Counted from the first letter of the stretch, positions 42,984-52,227 are shown. The stretch: DNA of 64,000 nt from an uncultured Eubacteriales bacterium (GCA_902774265.1 CACYHR010000017.1:32144-96143), one strand, 5' to 3'. Numbers and translations: made by a program. Notes: a model not told the origin generated them from the letters alone.

Positions 42984-44921
42984 TCATTCCCGCTCTTCGC
43001 TCTGCTCCCGGCTTCGGGACGCAAAGAATTCAACTACGCTCTCCGCTGCCTTCGATGTCATTCCGTCAAGCCCGCTCAGTTCTTCATAGCTCGCCTTGCG
43101 GATCGCATCAATGCTGCCGTATTTGCCCAGAAGCAGGGCGCGTCTTCTCGGTCCGATATCCGGAATGTCCTCGAGAACCGAATGTATCATCTTCTTTCCC
43201 TTTACACCGGACATGAATGTTATGGCAAATCTGTGGACCTCTTCCTGTATGTTGCCGCAGTAGCTGAAAAGCAGTCTGTTGCCCTTGAGGTCTATTTCGC
43301 GGCCGTCGTCAAAGACGATCGCTCTTGTCCTGTGAAAATCGTCTTTGGCGAGCCCGACCACCGGGATCGCGATGCGGAACGCATCGACGACGGCCTTTAC
43401 GGCATGCACCTGGCCAAGGCCTCCGTCAATGAACATTATATCAGGATAGGTGCTGAATCCTTCATCGCCCTGTCTTGCACGTTTAAGGCGTCTGTATATA
43501 ACTTCGCGCAGGCTGCCGTAATCATCTCCCTCGGCAGTGCGAACCTTGAATTTCCTGTAATCCGATTTGACCGGCTCACGGCCTTCATAAACGACCATAG
43601 CTCCGACAGTATCGAGGCCGTTGAAATTCGAAATGTCGTAGGCTTCCACCCTGTATTCCCTGTCATCATCCTCCGGAATGAGCAGCGGTGCATCTCCGTT
43701 AATGGAGCATGCATATTCTATCAGGGAAGCGATCTCATTTCTCAGTGCATCCCTGCGTTCAGCCTCCCGTTCAGCTCTCTCGTCAAGAGATTTGGAAAGC
43801 TCGGCCGAGTCTTCTACCGCCATATTGAGCAGAGCTTTTTTCTCGCCCCTCTCCGGTACGATCAGCCTTGTCCTGTGCATATTGTCGCTCTTCATGGCGG
43901 CATTCTCCGAGTTCACACTGTCAAGAAAACCTTCGATAAGCTCTTCATCCTCAATATGCACCGGCATCAGTATCTCCCTCGGGAGCCAGGTCTGCTCAGG
44001 ATAGTACTGCTTTATGAATGAAGACAGTATCTCCGTTCCGCGGCTCTCCTTCTGACCTTCAGCCTCTTCACGGATATATGTGATCTCCCTTCCGCTCAGT
44101 TTTCCGTCTCTCACCCGGTACTGCGCTATAACGCTCGATCTGTGAGTGATCACAGGGATAAGGATATCCACATCCCTGTCCTTTACCATAGAAGCACGCT
44201 GAGTCTCGCCGATCGCCCTGAGCGACTTTATATAATCCCTGTATTTAGCGGCATCCTCATACTCGAGTTTTTCGGATGCTTCCAGCATCAGCGCTTCAAG
44301 TTTTTTGATTATCCTCGAATCATGACCGTTCAGTATATCCAGTATATCCTCAACCATAGAAGCGTATTTTTCGTCATCTGTCTCTCCGACGCAGACGCCC
44401 GGACATTTTCCGATAAAATAATTGAGACACGGCCTGACGCCTGCCCTGAAGTCCTGCTGTCTGCATTTTTTCAGAGGATACATCTCATCGATCATCTTCA
44501 TAATATGCCTCACCGCAGCGCCATCGGTATAAGGGCCGAAATACCTGTTGCCGTCTCTCAGCAGTCTGCGCGTGCTGATAACTCTCGGATATTTTTCCGC
44601 TACGGTGACTTCTATGTAAGGATACGATTTATCATCCTTGAGCAGAATGTTGTACCGCGGCATATATTTCTTGATCAGATTGCACTCCAATACGAGGGCT
44701 TCCATCTCAGTAGCGCAGCTTATGTATTCAAACTCAGCTATCACGGAGACCATCGCCCTCACTTTGGGATCGGACTGTGAAGTGCTGCGGAAATAGCTTC
44801 TTACGCGGTTTCGCAGATTTATCGCTTTTCCGACATATATGACCTCACCCAGGCTGTCCTTATGCATATAGACCCCGGGAGTCCCGGGGAGTTTTTTCAA
44901 TTCCTCTTCAATTACAAACAT
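42984..44921 (-). CDS. uvrC: Excinuclease ABC subunit C
   Basis: 646 residues from the ATG at 44921, giving MFVIEEELKKLPGTPGVYM, the normal UvrC start. An earlier in-frame ATG at 44960 lies in a repeated element and adds non-UvrC sequence. The GIY-YIG nuclease (GVYMHKDSLGEVIYVGKAI), UVR domain (LEDAAKYRDYI-like), RNase H-like 5' nuclease (YDISNFNGLDTVGAMV, MFIDGGLGQV) and C-terminal helix-hairpin-helix (LEDIPDIGPRRRALLL) are all present. With UvrAB it incises both sides of bulky DNA lesions. Confidence 0.97.
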   Translation of the reverse strand: MFVIEEELKKLPGTPGVYMHKDSLGEVIYVGKAINLRNRVRSYFRSTSQSDPKVRAMVSVIAEFEYISCATEMEALVLECNLIKKYMPRYNILLKDDKSYPYIEVTVAEKYPRVISTRRLLRDGNRYFGPYTDGAAVRHIMKMIDEMYPLKKCRQQDFRAGVRPCLNYFIGKCPGVCVGETDDEKYASMVEDILDILNGHDSRIIKKLEALMLEASEKLEYEDAAKYRDYIKSLRAIGETQRASMVKDRDVDILIPVITHRSSVIAQYRVRDGKLSGREITYIREEAEGQKESRGTEILSSFIKQYYPEQTWLPREILMPVHIEDEELIEGFLDSVNSENAAMKSDNMHRTRLIVPERGEKKALLNMAVEDSAELSKSLDERAEREAERRDALRNEIASLIEYACSINGDAPLLIPEDDDREYRVEAYDISNFNGLDTVGAMVVYEGREPVKSDYRKFKVRTAEGDDYGSLREVIYRRLKRARQGDEGFSTYPDIMFIDGGLGQVHAVKAVVDAFRIAIPVVGLAKDDFHRTRAIVFDDGREIDLKGNRLLFSYCGNIQEEVHRFAITFMSGVKGKKMIHSVLEDIPDIGPRRRALLLGKYGSIDAIRKASYEELSGLDGMTSKAAESVVEFFASRSREQSEERE

Positions 44922-44928
44922 CTGCCTG

Positions 44929-44980
44929 TTCAACCAGAAGCAAAGCTCCAATAAGTTCACTTAATCGGAGGGAGCGATGC
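44929..44980 (-). repeat. 52-base hairpin repeat, copy B (between dacF and uvrC)
   Basis: This spacer matches 52432-52483 at 44 of 52 positions. On the minus strand it folds as CTCCGA-TTAAGT...ACTTA-TTGGAG. Changes in the inner stem are compensatory against copy A (CAAGC/GCTTG in A, TAAGT/ACTTA here). It fills the entire gap from the dacF stop codon to eight bases before the uvrC ATG, so it forms part of the uvrC leader. Confidence 0.8.
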
Positions 44981-46812
44981 TACTCTGTTTTATCCTTCCC
45001 GGATTTCTTTTCCCTGATGCGGCGGTTGAGTTTCGCTCTCTTAAGGTCGGTCTTGCTTCCGCTCAGTTCCGCCTTCATCTCATTTTCCTCGCGTAGTGCT
45101 GCGTCTATGGCTTCCTTGCGGATATCAGAAGTGCGAGGCGGCAGCTTGTCGTAGTTACCGCTGTCAAACGTCCAGTTCCTCTTCTTCCTGTCCTCATCGA
45201 CGACAAGCTGCTCGCGAGCAAGCTCGCGAATGCGCCTCTGGCGCATCGCCTCGTGCTTCTTTGCCCTCTTTTTATTGATCTGCCGTATCCTGAGCTTTGC
45301 CAGCAGCAAAAGCAATACAACTGCTCCTGCAATAATCACGGCTCTGTTTGAAATATATATCTGAGAAGGGGGCCAGCCCTTCTTAACGTCCTTTTTTATA
45401 ACAAGATCCACAGTTCCCTTCAGCTCATCGGCAACATAGATCCTGAACTCTCCGACTTTAGTTCCCTTTTTCATCGGTGCAGACAGTCCGCTCTTCATAA
45501 TGACCTCTGTCTTCACCAGTGCCTCACTTCCTTCCGGAGGCACATATGCATATCCTTTTGTTTCGGTATAAGCCGGGACTCTGGTGCGTTCTCCGCCCTT
45601 CACCCTTACATAGCCTTCCCGCTTACCGTCCTTTACGATGACATTTCTTGTAACATGATCATCGCCGTATTTGAGCAGAGCAGATGCTTCCTTTGCCTGC
45701 ATCGTTATATCCGAATCCATCAGCACGACTACCATCTGCATCCCGTCTTTTACGGATATGCATGAATACTGTGCAGCATTCACAGGGCTTCCCGTATACC
45801 CGGATATACCTCCTGCGGTATATTCGTATAGATCTTTCTTGTTTTCGACCGCCTTCGCAGGGTCGGTGCTCCTGACGCTGACGACACGTCGAGCCTTTTT
45901 TCTGAAAACTATGAATGATCTTTCATCCTCTTCGAGTGCTTCTCTGATCAGCGGATACCTGAAGGCCGCCTGTGTTATCATCGCGCATTCCTCTGCAGTC
46001 GAATACTGTCCGGTGCTGTATTCACCTGCCGGATCCGTGAAATGTGTATCCATCAGGCCTAGAGCAACAGCCTTGGAATTCATCTCCTTTATGAATATCT
46101 TCCTTTTTGAAGCACTGTAACTCGCAAGCGCCTCCGCCGACTGGACATCCCCGCTCATCAGCATCGTATAGAGCAGATCTCCCACAGTGACTGATTCTCC
46201 ATCTCTGAAGGTCTGCCCCAGGGAAGACAGCTTCCGGTCGATATCGACCTTATTTTTCAGCTCCGCATTATTATACATATTATCGATGACGACCATGGCT
46301 GTCATCAGCATCGTGATCCTGCCGGGATGCATTTTTCTCTCCGGATGCTTTTCCAGAACGACCTCGCTTGTAGATCCCGACATGACGATATACGAGCTGG
46401 AGCTGACATCATCAATAGTCCACGGCTTCACAGGCATCTGCTTTTTTTCTTCTTTATTTTTTTCTTTGTTCTTATCCTTATCTTTGTTCTTATCTTTCTC
46501 TTTACTCTTATCTTTATCCGATTTACCGGGCTTTTCCTTCGAATCCTTTTCGGTTTTTTTCGAATTTCCGGATTCTTTTTTGCCGCTCTCGTCCGACCCT
46601 TTTTCGTCCTCTTTCACGGCTTCAGTCTGTTTTTTCTTTTTACTACCGCTGCTTTCCTTATCATCCTCATTCGCAGCAAAAACATTCAAAAAAGCACCAA
46701 AACCGATGGTGGTCACCAGTATCAGCACCATAAGTACAGACATGATGGCCACCATTGATCTTTTGGTTTCTATTCGCAATGTATCTTTGATCCTTTTGTT
46801 CTGATCAGACAA
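44980..46812 (-). CDS. Serine peptidase S11-like (DacF-type) protein lacking the catalytic motifs
   Basis: 610 residues. TM1 is about 20-42, a Lys/Glu/Asp-rich extracellular linker about 50-127, an S11 carboxypeptidase-like domain about 135-370, a PBP5_C-like beta domain about 385-475, TM2 about 487-506, and a basic cytoplasmic tail of about 100 residues. The S11 fold is recognisable (GESVTVGDLLYTMLMSGD, NSKAVALGLMDTHFTDPAG), but the active-site motifs are lost. SxxK is Arg165-Ile-Thr-Met168, SxN is Ser220-Gly-Asp222, and KTG is Ile336-Ser-Gly338. It probably binds cell wall or a partner rather than trimming D-Ala. It lies between serC and uvrC. Confidence 0.85.
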   Translation of the reverse strand: MSDQNKRIKDTLRIETKRSMVAIMSVLMVLILVTTIGFGAFLNVFAANEDDKESSGSKKKKQTEAVKEDEKGSDESGKKESGNSKKTEKDSKEKPGKSDKDKSKEKDKNKDKDKNKEKNKEEKKQMPVKPWTIDDVSSSSYIVMSGSTSEVVLEKHPERKMHPGRITMLMTAMVVIDNMYNNAELKNKVDIDRKLSSLGQTFRDGESVTVGDLLYTMLMSGDVQSAEALASYSASKRKIFIKEMNSKAVALGLMDTHFTDPAGEYSTGQYSTAEECAMITQAAFRYPLIREALEEDERSFIVFRKKARRVVSVRSTDPAKAVENKKDLYEYTAGGISGYTGSPVNAAQYSCISVKDGMQMVVVLMDSDITMQAKEASALLKYGDDHVTRNVIVKDGKREGYVRVKGGERTRVPAYTETKGYAYVPPEGSEALVKTEVIMKSGLSAPMKKGTKVGEFRIYVADELKGTVDLVIKKDVKKGWPPSQIYISNRAVIIAGAVVLLLLLAKLRIRQINKKRAKKHEAMRQRRIRELAREQLVVDEDRKKRNWTFDSGNYDKLPPRTSDIRKEAIDAALREENEMKAELSGSKTDLKRAKLNRRIREKKSGKDKTE

Positions 46813-46836
46813 CTGCTTCTCCGTTTTTTACGTGTA

Positions 46837-47928
46837 TTACTTGTGCGCCGCTTCGAATTCCTTCATGTATTCTACCAGCTTGTCAACACCTTCCTCAGGC
46901 ATAGCATTGTAGATGGAAGCTCTGCATCCGCCTACGATCCTGTGTCCCTTGAGGTTGATCATTCCTCTTTCCTTTGCGCCGGCAACGAACTCTTTGTCGA
47001 GCTCAGCACTAGGAGTTACGAATGTAACATTCATGAGAGATCTGTCTTCCTTTGCAACAGTGCCCTTGAAGAAATCTGAGTTGTCAAGGCAGTCATACAG
47101 CTTCTGAGCCTTGCGTACGTCTTTCTCATGCATAGCAGCTACGCCGCCTGTAGCGAGGAGATATTTGAAAACTTCGCCTGCAACATAGATAGTGTAGCAT
47201 GGAGGTGTATTGTACATCGAACCCTTTTCTGCGTGTGTCTTGTAGTCCAGATAGATAGGAGTGTTAGCAGGAGCCTTGCCTACCAGATCCTTACGAACGA
47301 TGACGATAGTCATTCCTGCAGGAGCAACGTTCTTCTGTGCGCCGGCATAGATCAGGCCGAACTTTCTAACGTCGATCTCTTCTGACAGGATGCATGACGA
47401 CATGTCAGCTACGAGCAGATGATCTCCGAAATCAGGAAGCTCATTGTAATGAGTTCCGAATACAGTATTGTTGTAGCATACATATACATAATCAACATCG
47501 TCTCTGATGTCTTCCTTGCTTACCTTTGGAATGTATGAATACTTGTCCTCTTCGGAGGATGCAACGCATCTTGCATCACCGAACTTACGGGCTTCTTCAT
47601 AAGCCTTCTTGCCCCACTGACCTGCTACGATGTAGTCAGCCTTGCCTGTTCCTGTCATCAGGTTGATAGGAACCATCGAGAACTGCAGTGTACCGCCGCC
47701 CTGGAGGAAGAGTACATAGTAGTCATCAGGAATGTTCATCAGCTTGCGCAGATTAGCCTCCGCGTCGTCGATGATCTTCTGGAACTCAGGGGATCTGTGG
47801 CTCATTTCCATTACGGACTCGCCTGTTCCTTCATAGTTGAGCATCTCATCAGCACACTTCTTCAGCACTTCTACAGGAAGAGTTGATGGGCCTGCGGAGA
47901 AATTATATACACGATAATCATCAGCCAT
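46837..47928 (-). CDS. serC: Phosphoserine aminotransferase
   Basis: 363 residues, class V aminotransferase. It opens with NFSAGPSTLPVEVL; the PLP-binding Lys lies in IYAGAQKNVAPAG (near 198), and HRIVGGCRASIYNA is at the C-terminus. It converts 3-phosphohydroxypyruvate and glutamate to phosphoserine, the second step of serine synthesis. GGAGG lies before the ATG. It is divergent from serA with adjacent promoters, and co-directional with the dacF-like gene 24 bases downstream. Confidence 0.96.
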   Translation of the reverse strand: MADDYRVYNFSAGPSTLPVEVLKKCADEMLNYEGTGESVMEMSHRSPEFQKIIDDAEANLRKLMNIPDDYYVLFLQGGGTLQFSMVPINLMTGTGKADYIVAGQWGKKAYEEARKFGDARCVASSEEDKYSYIPKVSKEDIRDDVDYVYVCYNNTVFGTHYNELPDFGDHLLVADMSSCILSEEIDVRKFGLIYAGAQKNVAPAGMTIVIVRKDLVGKAPANTPIYLDYKTHAEKGSMYNTPPCYTIYVAGEVFKYLLATGGVAAMHEKDVRKAQKLYDCLDNSDFFKGTVAKEDRSLMNVTFVTPSAELDKEFVAGAKERGMINLKGHRIVGGCRASIYNAMPEEGVDKLVEYMKEFEAAHK

Positions 47929-48023
47929 TGGTCTGTACCTCCGTTTTGAATTTAATAAAGGATTAATATTTGCTTATGTCAAAAACCCGCATCAAAAACT
48001 GACGATGGATTTTCGCCAGATAA

Positions 48024-48052
48024 ATTATACTGCAATGATAACCTTTTCGCAA
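48024..48052 (-). promoter_or_regulatory. Promoter of serC
   Basis: Minus-strand TTGCGA (-35), 17-base spacer, perfect TATAAT (-10). Its -35 is only three bases from that of serA. Confidence 0.75.
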
Positions 48053-48055
48053 TTG

Positions 48056-48084
48056 TTGAAAGCATATTAACGAGAGAGTATAAT
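48056..48084 (+). promoter_or_regulatory. Promoter of serA
   Basis: TTGAAA (-35), 17-base spacer, perfect TATAAT (-10). Confidence 0.82.
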
Positions 48085-48091
48085 ATTAAAG

Positions 48092-48138
48092 GTTACAGGA
48101 ATCTCTGTATATGATGCAGTGATTCCGTATCATGTAAC
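48092..48138 (+). promoter_or_regulatory. Stem-loop in the serA leader
   Basis: GTTACA-GGAATC at 48092 pairs with GATTCC (48121) and TGTAAC (48133), with a six-base bulge. It would lie right at the 5' end of the serA mRNA. It has no terminator tail; it may stabilise or regulate the message. Confidence 0.5.
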
Positions 48139-48195
48139 TCAGCAAAGACAATATATAACCCTTATTCTTTATTCAAATTTTTTATGGAGGACGTA

Positions 48196-49332
48196 ATGGA
48201 TAAATATTTTATCGGTACTCTTAACAACATTTCCCCTAAGGGTCTCTGCAGACTCACTGACAAGTATGAGCTGACCGAAGACGTTGATAAGGCAAACGGA
48301 ATCATCGTCAGATCATTCAAAATGCATGACATGGATTTCTCCGATGATCTTATGGCTATCGGAAGAGCAGGTGCAGGCGTTAACAACATTCCGCTCGACA
48401 AATGCAGTGAAAAAGGCATCGTAGTATTCAATGCTCCTGGTGCTAACTCCAATGCAGTTAAAGAACTCGCTGTTGCAGGCATGATCATGGGCGCACGCAA
48501 CATGTATGAGGGCATCGCATGGGGACAGACTCTCGAAGGCGATGTAGCTGCCAATGTTGAGAAGGGCAAAAAACAGTTTGCAGGAACAGAGATAGCAGGC
48601 AAGACTCTCGGTATCATCGGTCTCGGCGCTATCGGAGCAAAGATCGCAAATGCTGCTGAAGCTCTCGGTATGACAGTAGTAGGCTACGAAGCATTCACAC
48701 CGCATCCATGCCTGACCGCAGATGTCAAGCTCTGCGACAGCGTAGAGGAAATGGTTCCTATGTGCGACTTCATCTCGATCCACGTTCCTTCACTGCCGAC
48801 AACAAAGGGCATGGTCAACAAGGATCTCATCGCAAAGATGAAGGACGGAGTCATCTTCATGAACTATGCAAGACCTGACCTCATAGTAGTAGACGACGTA
48901 ATCGAGGCTCTTGAGTCCGGCAAGATGAGAAAGTACATGACAGACCTGCTCGAGCCTGAATACATTGGCAAAAAAGGCATCGTTGCAACTCCGCATCTGG
49001 GCGCTTCCACAGCTGAGGCTGAAGAGAACTGCGCTATCATGGCTACAGACCAGCTCATGGATTACCTCGAAAACGGCAACATCGTTAACTCCGTCAACTT
49101 CCCGAGAGTAAGCCTCGAGAAGAGCGGCGCAGAAAGACACTGCTTCCTCCTCAAATCCGAAAAGACAGCTGAGGAGATCGAAGCAAAGATGAAAGAATTC
49201 TACGGCGGCAAGCTGACAGGCATCGCCGGCGCAAAGGTCAGAAACAGCGATTTCGGCTATTTCATCGTTGATGTTGCAGAATCAACAGCACCATTCAGCT
49301 GCGACTGCGTCATCAGGACAAGAGTTCTGTAG
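48196..49332 (+). CDS. serA: D-3-phosphoglycerate dehydrogenase
   Basis: 378 residues from the ATG at 48196, which has GGAGG six bases upstream; an in-frame ATG at 48184 overlaps that site. The NAD-binding loop is IIGLGAIGAKIANAAEALG (near 138-156). Catalytic residues: Arg in NYARPDLI, an acidic residue downstream and His in TPHLGASTAEAEE. A shortened ACT-like C-terminus (HCFLLKSEKTAEEI...) ends the protein. It oxidises 3-phosphoglycerate in the first step of serine synthesis and works with SerC, encoded divergently. Confidence 0.95.
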   Translation: MDKYFIGTLNNISPKGLCRLTDKYELTEDVDKANGIIVRSFKMHDMDFSDDLMAIGRAGAGVNNIPLDKCSEKGIVVFNAPGANSNAVKELAVAGMIMGARNMYEGIAWGQTLEGDVAANVEKGKKQFAGTEIAGKTLGIIGLGAIGAKIANAAEALGMTVVGYEAFTPHPCLTADVKLCDSVEEMVPMCDFISIHVPSLPTTKGMVNKDLIAKMKDGVIFMNYARPDLIVVDDVIEALESGKMRKYMTDLLEPEYIGKKGIVATPHLGASTAEAEENCAIMATDQLMDYLENGNIVNSVNFPRVSLEKSGAERHCFLLKSEKTAEEIEAKMKEFYGGKLTGIAGAKVRNSDFGYFIVDVAESTAPFSCDCVIRTRVL

Positions 49333-49360
49333 TAATACGCTTATCCAAAAGCTTATCCGG

Positions 49361-49390
49361 AGAGGGGCATAGAACATGCCCCTCTTTTTA
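49361..49390 (+). terminator. Terminator of serA
   Basis: AGAGGGGCAT-AGAAC-ATGCCCCTCT followed by TTTT, 28 bases after the stop. Confidence 0.93.
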
Positions 49391-49515
49391 TGCATTTTAT
49401 GCTGTTTATCAGTCTTCGCTTCAGATATGAAGCTGTATACAGCAGACACGACCCGCAAAACAATAAAATAGCCGCGCGTATTATCCGCGCGGCCGATGAC
49501 CGAATTGTTTTGGCG

Positions 49516-52227
49516 CTATTTCCTTCTGAATACCAGTATGCTGCCTCCGAAACCTCCGCCTATAAGTCTGACTGCTGCCGTATCCGGTTTAGCCTTGTAT
49601 TCATCAAGCGCTCTCGAAAGACCGTTCTCGTCCACATCAGGAGGCATGACGTTTTTGAGCATGTTTTCCGAACTGCGGCCCGAATAGTTGATGCACTGGA
49701 GGAATCTCTCGACATTTCCGGCCTTGAGAGCCTCGGCTGCCGCAAGCACTCTTTCGTTCTCATCAAAGAAATGTCTTGCCCTGTTAAGCTGCAGCTCTGT
49801 CAGCTCGCCTGCATCAAGCTTTTCACGCAGCACAGGCAGCTGGCGTTTGAACTGCTCGTCATTGAGGTCTCCCAGCCTCTTTACGCCGAGTATCTCCGCC
49901 ACCCTGAACATGTCATCCGGGATCGATGCATAATCATCATCGAGATCGGCATGATCAGACTCCGTGCCTATGACCAGCATTTCCAGTCCTGCAGCATCAA
50001 AATCAAAGTCTATAAGCTCTATCTCAGGCTCCCTGCTGTTAAAATCGATAAGCGCCATCTGCCCGAGACTTATAGCCAGCTGATCCATCAGCCCGCATGG
50101 CTTGCCGTAATAAGCAGACTCTGCAAACTGTCCTATCTTTGCAATCTGTACAGCATCAGCCCTTCCTTCGAAGAATTTTTCGTTTATTATCCGCGCTAAA
50201 AGGATCTCAAAGGCCGCTGATGAGCTGAGTCCGCTTCCAACAGCCACCTCGCTTTTGATATGAGCATCGAATCCTCTGCCGTATGTCTCAAAAGCCCCGA
50301 ACAGATCTACGAATCCGTCAAGTATGCCTGTAACCAGAGCAGCAGTCGTTCCCTTTTCGTAATGGCTGCGGTCCGTCATGCTTACCTCGAAAGGCTCAAA
50401 ACCTTCAGATACGACTCTGATCACATCACGATGGTTATCAGCCACGAGAGCTCTTATCCTGCATGGCGCCGGCGCTACCATAACCTTTCCGCCCTGATGA
50501 TCGGTGTGATTTCCGATTATCTCTATTCTTCCTGTTCCTACGTATTCCTTTACCTTCTGCACCTCTCTGTCATAAGTAAGAAAACCGTTAATCTCTTCCT
50601 CAACATCCGACAGCTGTGTAAATATCGCTGCGCACAATCCCCTTTTAATCAGAGGTTCTATCTCCTGTGTATAAAGTCTGCTGATTTCATCGAGAAACTC
50701 CGCCTCATCAGAGCATTTTTTATAGCCGTATATTTTTTCCGCGCTGAAACAGTGATCCGGGATCCTGCATGAGTATCCGCCGAACTCTGAGAGAACCAGC
50801 GGTTTTTCATCCGCCGCGATATCAAGCGGTCCGGAGTAAATATGATAGCTGTCAACATCGCTTTTTGTCTGCCTGAACCAGCCCGAAGTGCTGTCGATAA
50901 ATCTCGTTTCGTCCAGAGCCCTGAGCCTGTCATACGCAGCGTCTGCATCAAACTGCCCCCATCCCTCATTGAAAATCGTCCAGTAGCATATTGACGGATG
51001 GTTGTAAAGATGCTTTACTGCAACTTCCATCGAGTTCAGAAATATTTCTCTTGTCTCCGGATCGCTGTGCTTTCCGGCATCCGACAGCTTCTGCATGCCA
51101 AGCTTCGCACCTATGACAGGCAGTACTGAATCACGCATATACGAGTAGTCGGAATTGTTTACCATATCCTGGAAAACGACCATTCCAAGCCTGTCACAGT
51201 CATAGTAAAACCTCTCCGGCTCTATCTTCAGATGCTTTCTGAGCGTGTTGAAGCCTAGCCTTTTCATGGCCGTTATATCTGCCGCATACGCTCCGGGACT
51301 TTTCGGAGTGTACAGTCCGTCCTGCCAGTATCCCTGATCGAGAACACCGTTGAAGAAATACGGCTCTCCGTTCAGGCACAGTCTCTTATACCCGTCTTTT
51401 TCCTTTATCGAAAGCGTTCTCAGCGCGAAATATGATCTGACCCTGTCGCTGACCGATGCGTCAAAATCTCCGTCGGTCCACTTCAGCTGTACAGTCTCGC
51501 CCTTCGGAAGCGAGCGCTCTGACTCTATCGTAAATTCATACAGATGCGGATCCTCCGGAGTCCAGTGGTGCGGCCTGTGTATATCGATATGTATCGATGC
51601 GCAGTTTTTTTCAAGTCCCTCTTCTTTTACCAGCCGATGAGTCTCACCGAGCAGCGATATCATTCCCGATGTTATGCCGTAGGCCCGGATCTCGACCCAG
51701 TCGAGGCCGGTATCTATTTTGAGAAAATCGATGTGTTCTTCCGGTACCGGTTCCAGCCAGACGCTCTGCCAGATTCCCGATACAGGCGTATACCACATAC
51801 CGCCGTTATCGTTTTTCTGCTTGCCCCATGGATATTTATGATCGAGTCTGTCCGCAGCCTCGACCCTGATGTGGTTTTCTCCTCCGAAATTAATGAATTC
51901 CGTTACATCAAATGAGAACGGCAGATATCCGCCCTCATGAGTCCCGACATCAGCATTGTTCACATATACATTGGCTATCTGATCTACAGCGCCGAAATGG
52001 AGCAGTACGCGTCTTCCGTCCCATTCTCCGGGCACATCAAAATCCCGCTCATAAACCATAGCTCCGTCAGCGGAAATGCGTCTGCCGATGCCCGAAAGTT
52101 CTGATTCAGGGCAGAACGGAACTATTATCGTTTCATCCTCATTATATATCCATTCCCCGTCCAGGCTCAGCCAGTCCTGTCTCACCATCTGCGGACGAGG
52201 GTAATTATCAGTCCATTTTTCTGTCAT
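49516..52227 (-). CDS. Fused glycoside hydrolase family 2 - galactokinase
   Basis: 903 residues joining two enzymes. Residues 1-~558 are a GH2 hydrolase: jelly-roll (about 20-160), Ig-like domain and TIM barrel, with acid/base Glu421 (IFNEGWGQFD) and probable nucleophile Glu481 (VLSEFGGYS). Residues ~563-903 are a galactokinase: GRIEIIGNHTDHQ (567-577), VAVGSGLSSSAA ATP loop (661-672), catalytic Asp715 (CGLMDQ) and GGGFGGS (890-896). The GH2 part stops near its usual end (TYDREVQKV); the kinase part lacks its normal first ~30 residues. The chimera would release galactose from a beta-galactoside and phosphorylate it. Beta-glucuronidase-type specificity of the GH2 half cannot be excluded. Confidence 0.9.
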   Translation of the reverse strand: MTEKWTDNYPRPQMVRQDWLSLDGEWIYNEDETIIVPFCPESELSGIGRRISADGAMVYERDFDVPGEWDGRRVLLHFGAVDQIANVYVNNADVGTHEGGYLPFSFDVTEFINFGGENHIRVEAADRLDHKYPWGKQKNDNGGMWYTPVSGIWQSVWLEPVPEEHIDFLKIDTGLDWVEIRAYGITSGMISLLGETHRLVKEEGLEKNCASIHIDIHRPHHWTPEDPHLYEFTIESERSLPKGETVQLKWTDGDFDASVSDRVRSYFALRTLSIKEKDGYKRLCLNGEPYFFNGVLDQGYWQDGLYTPKSPGAYAADITAMKRLGFNTLRKHLKIEPERFYYDCDRLGMVVFQDMVNNSDYSYMRDSVLPVIGAKLGMQKLSDAGKHSDPETREIFLNSMEVAVKHLYNHPSICYWTIFNEGWGQFDADAAYDRLRALDETRFIDSTSGWFRQTKSDVDSYHIYSGPLDIAADEKPLVLSEFGGYSCRIPDHCFSAEKIYGYKKCSDEAEFLDEISRLYTQEIEPLIKRGLCAAIFTQLSDVEEEINGFLTYDREVQKVKEYVGTGRIEIIGNHTDHQGGKVMVAPAPCRIRALVADNHRDVIRVVSEGFEPFEVSMTDRSHYEKGTTAALVTGILDGFVDLFGAFETYGRGFDAHIKSEVAVGSGLSSSAAFEILLARIINEKFFEGRADAVQIAKIGQFAESAYYGKPCGLMDQLAISLGQMALIDFNSREPEIELIDFDFDAAGLEMLVIGTESDHADLDDDYASIPDDMFRVAEILGVKRLGDLNDEQFKRQLPVLREKLDAGELTELQLNRARHFFDENERVLAAAEALKAGNVERFLQCINYSGRSSENMLKNVMPPDVDENGLSRALDEYKAKPDTAAVRLIGGGFGGSILVFRRK

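Noticed and set aside
42615-44021. Long plus-strand open frame of 468 codons
   Set aside because: Antisense shadow of uvrC and the DAACS gene; no ribosome binding site and composition like an antisense frame.
44922-44960. Earlier uvrC start adding 13 residues
   Set aside because: The added codons lie in the repeated hairpin and do not resemble UvrC.
46440-46640. Lys/Glu/Asp-rich stretch in the dacF-like gene as a frameshift artefact or repeat expansion error
   Set aside because: The frame is continuous on both sides, and charged linkers of this type occur in membrane-anchored wall proteins.
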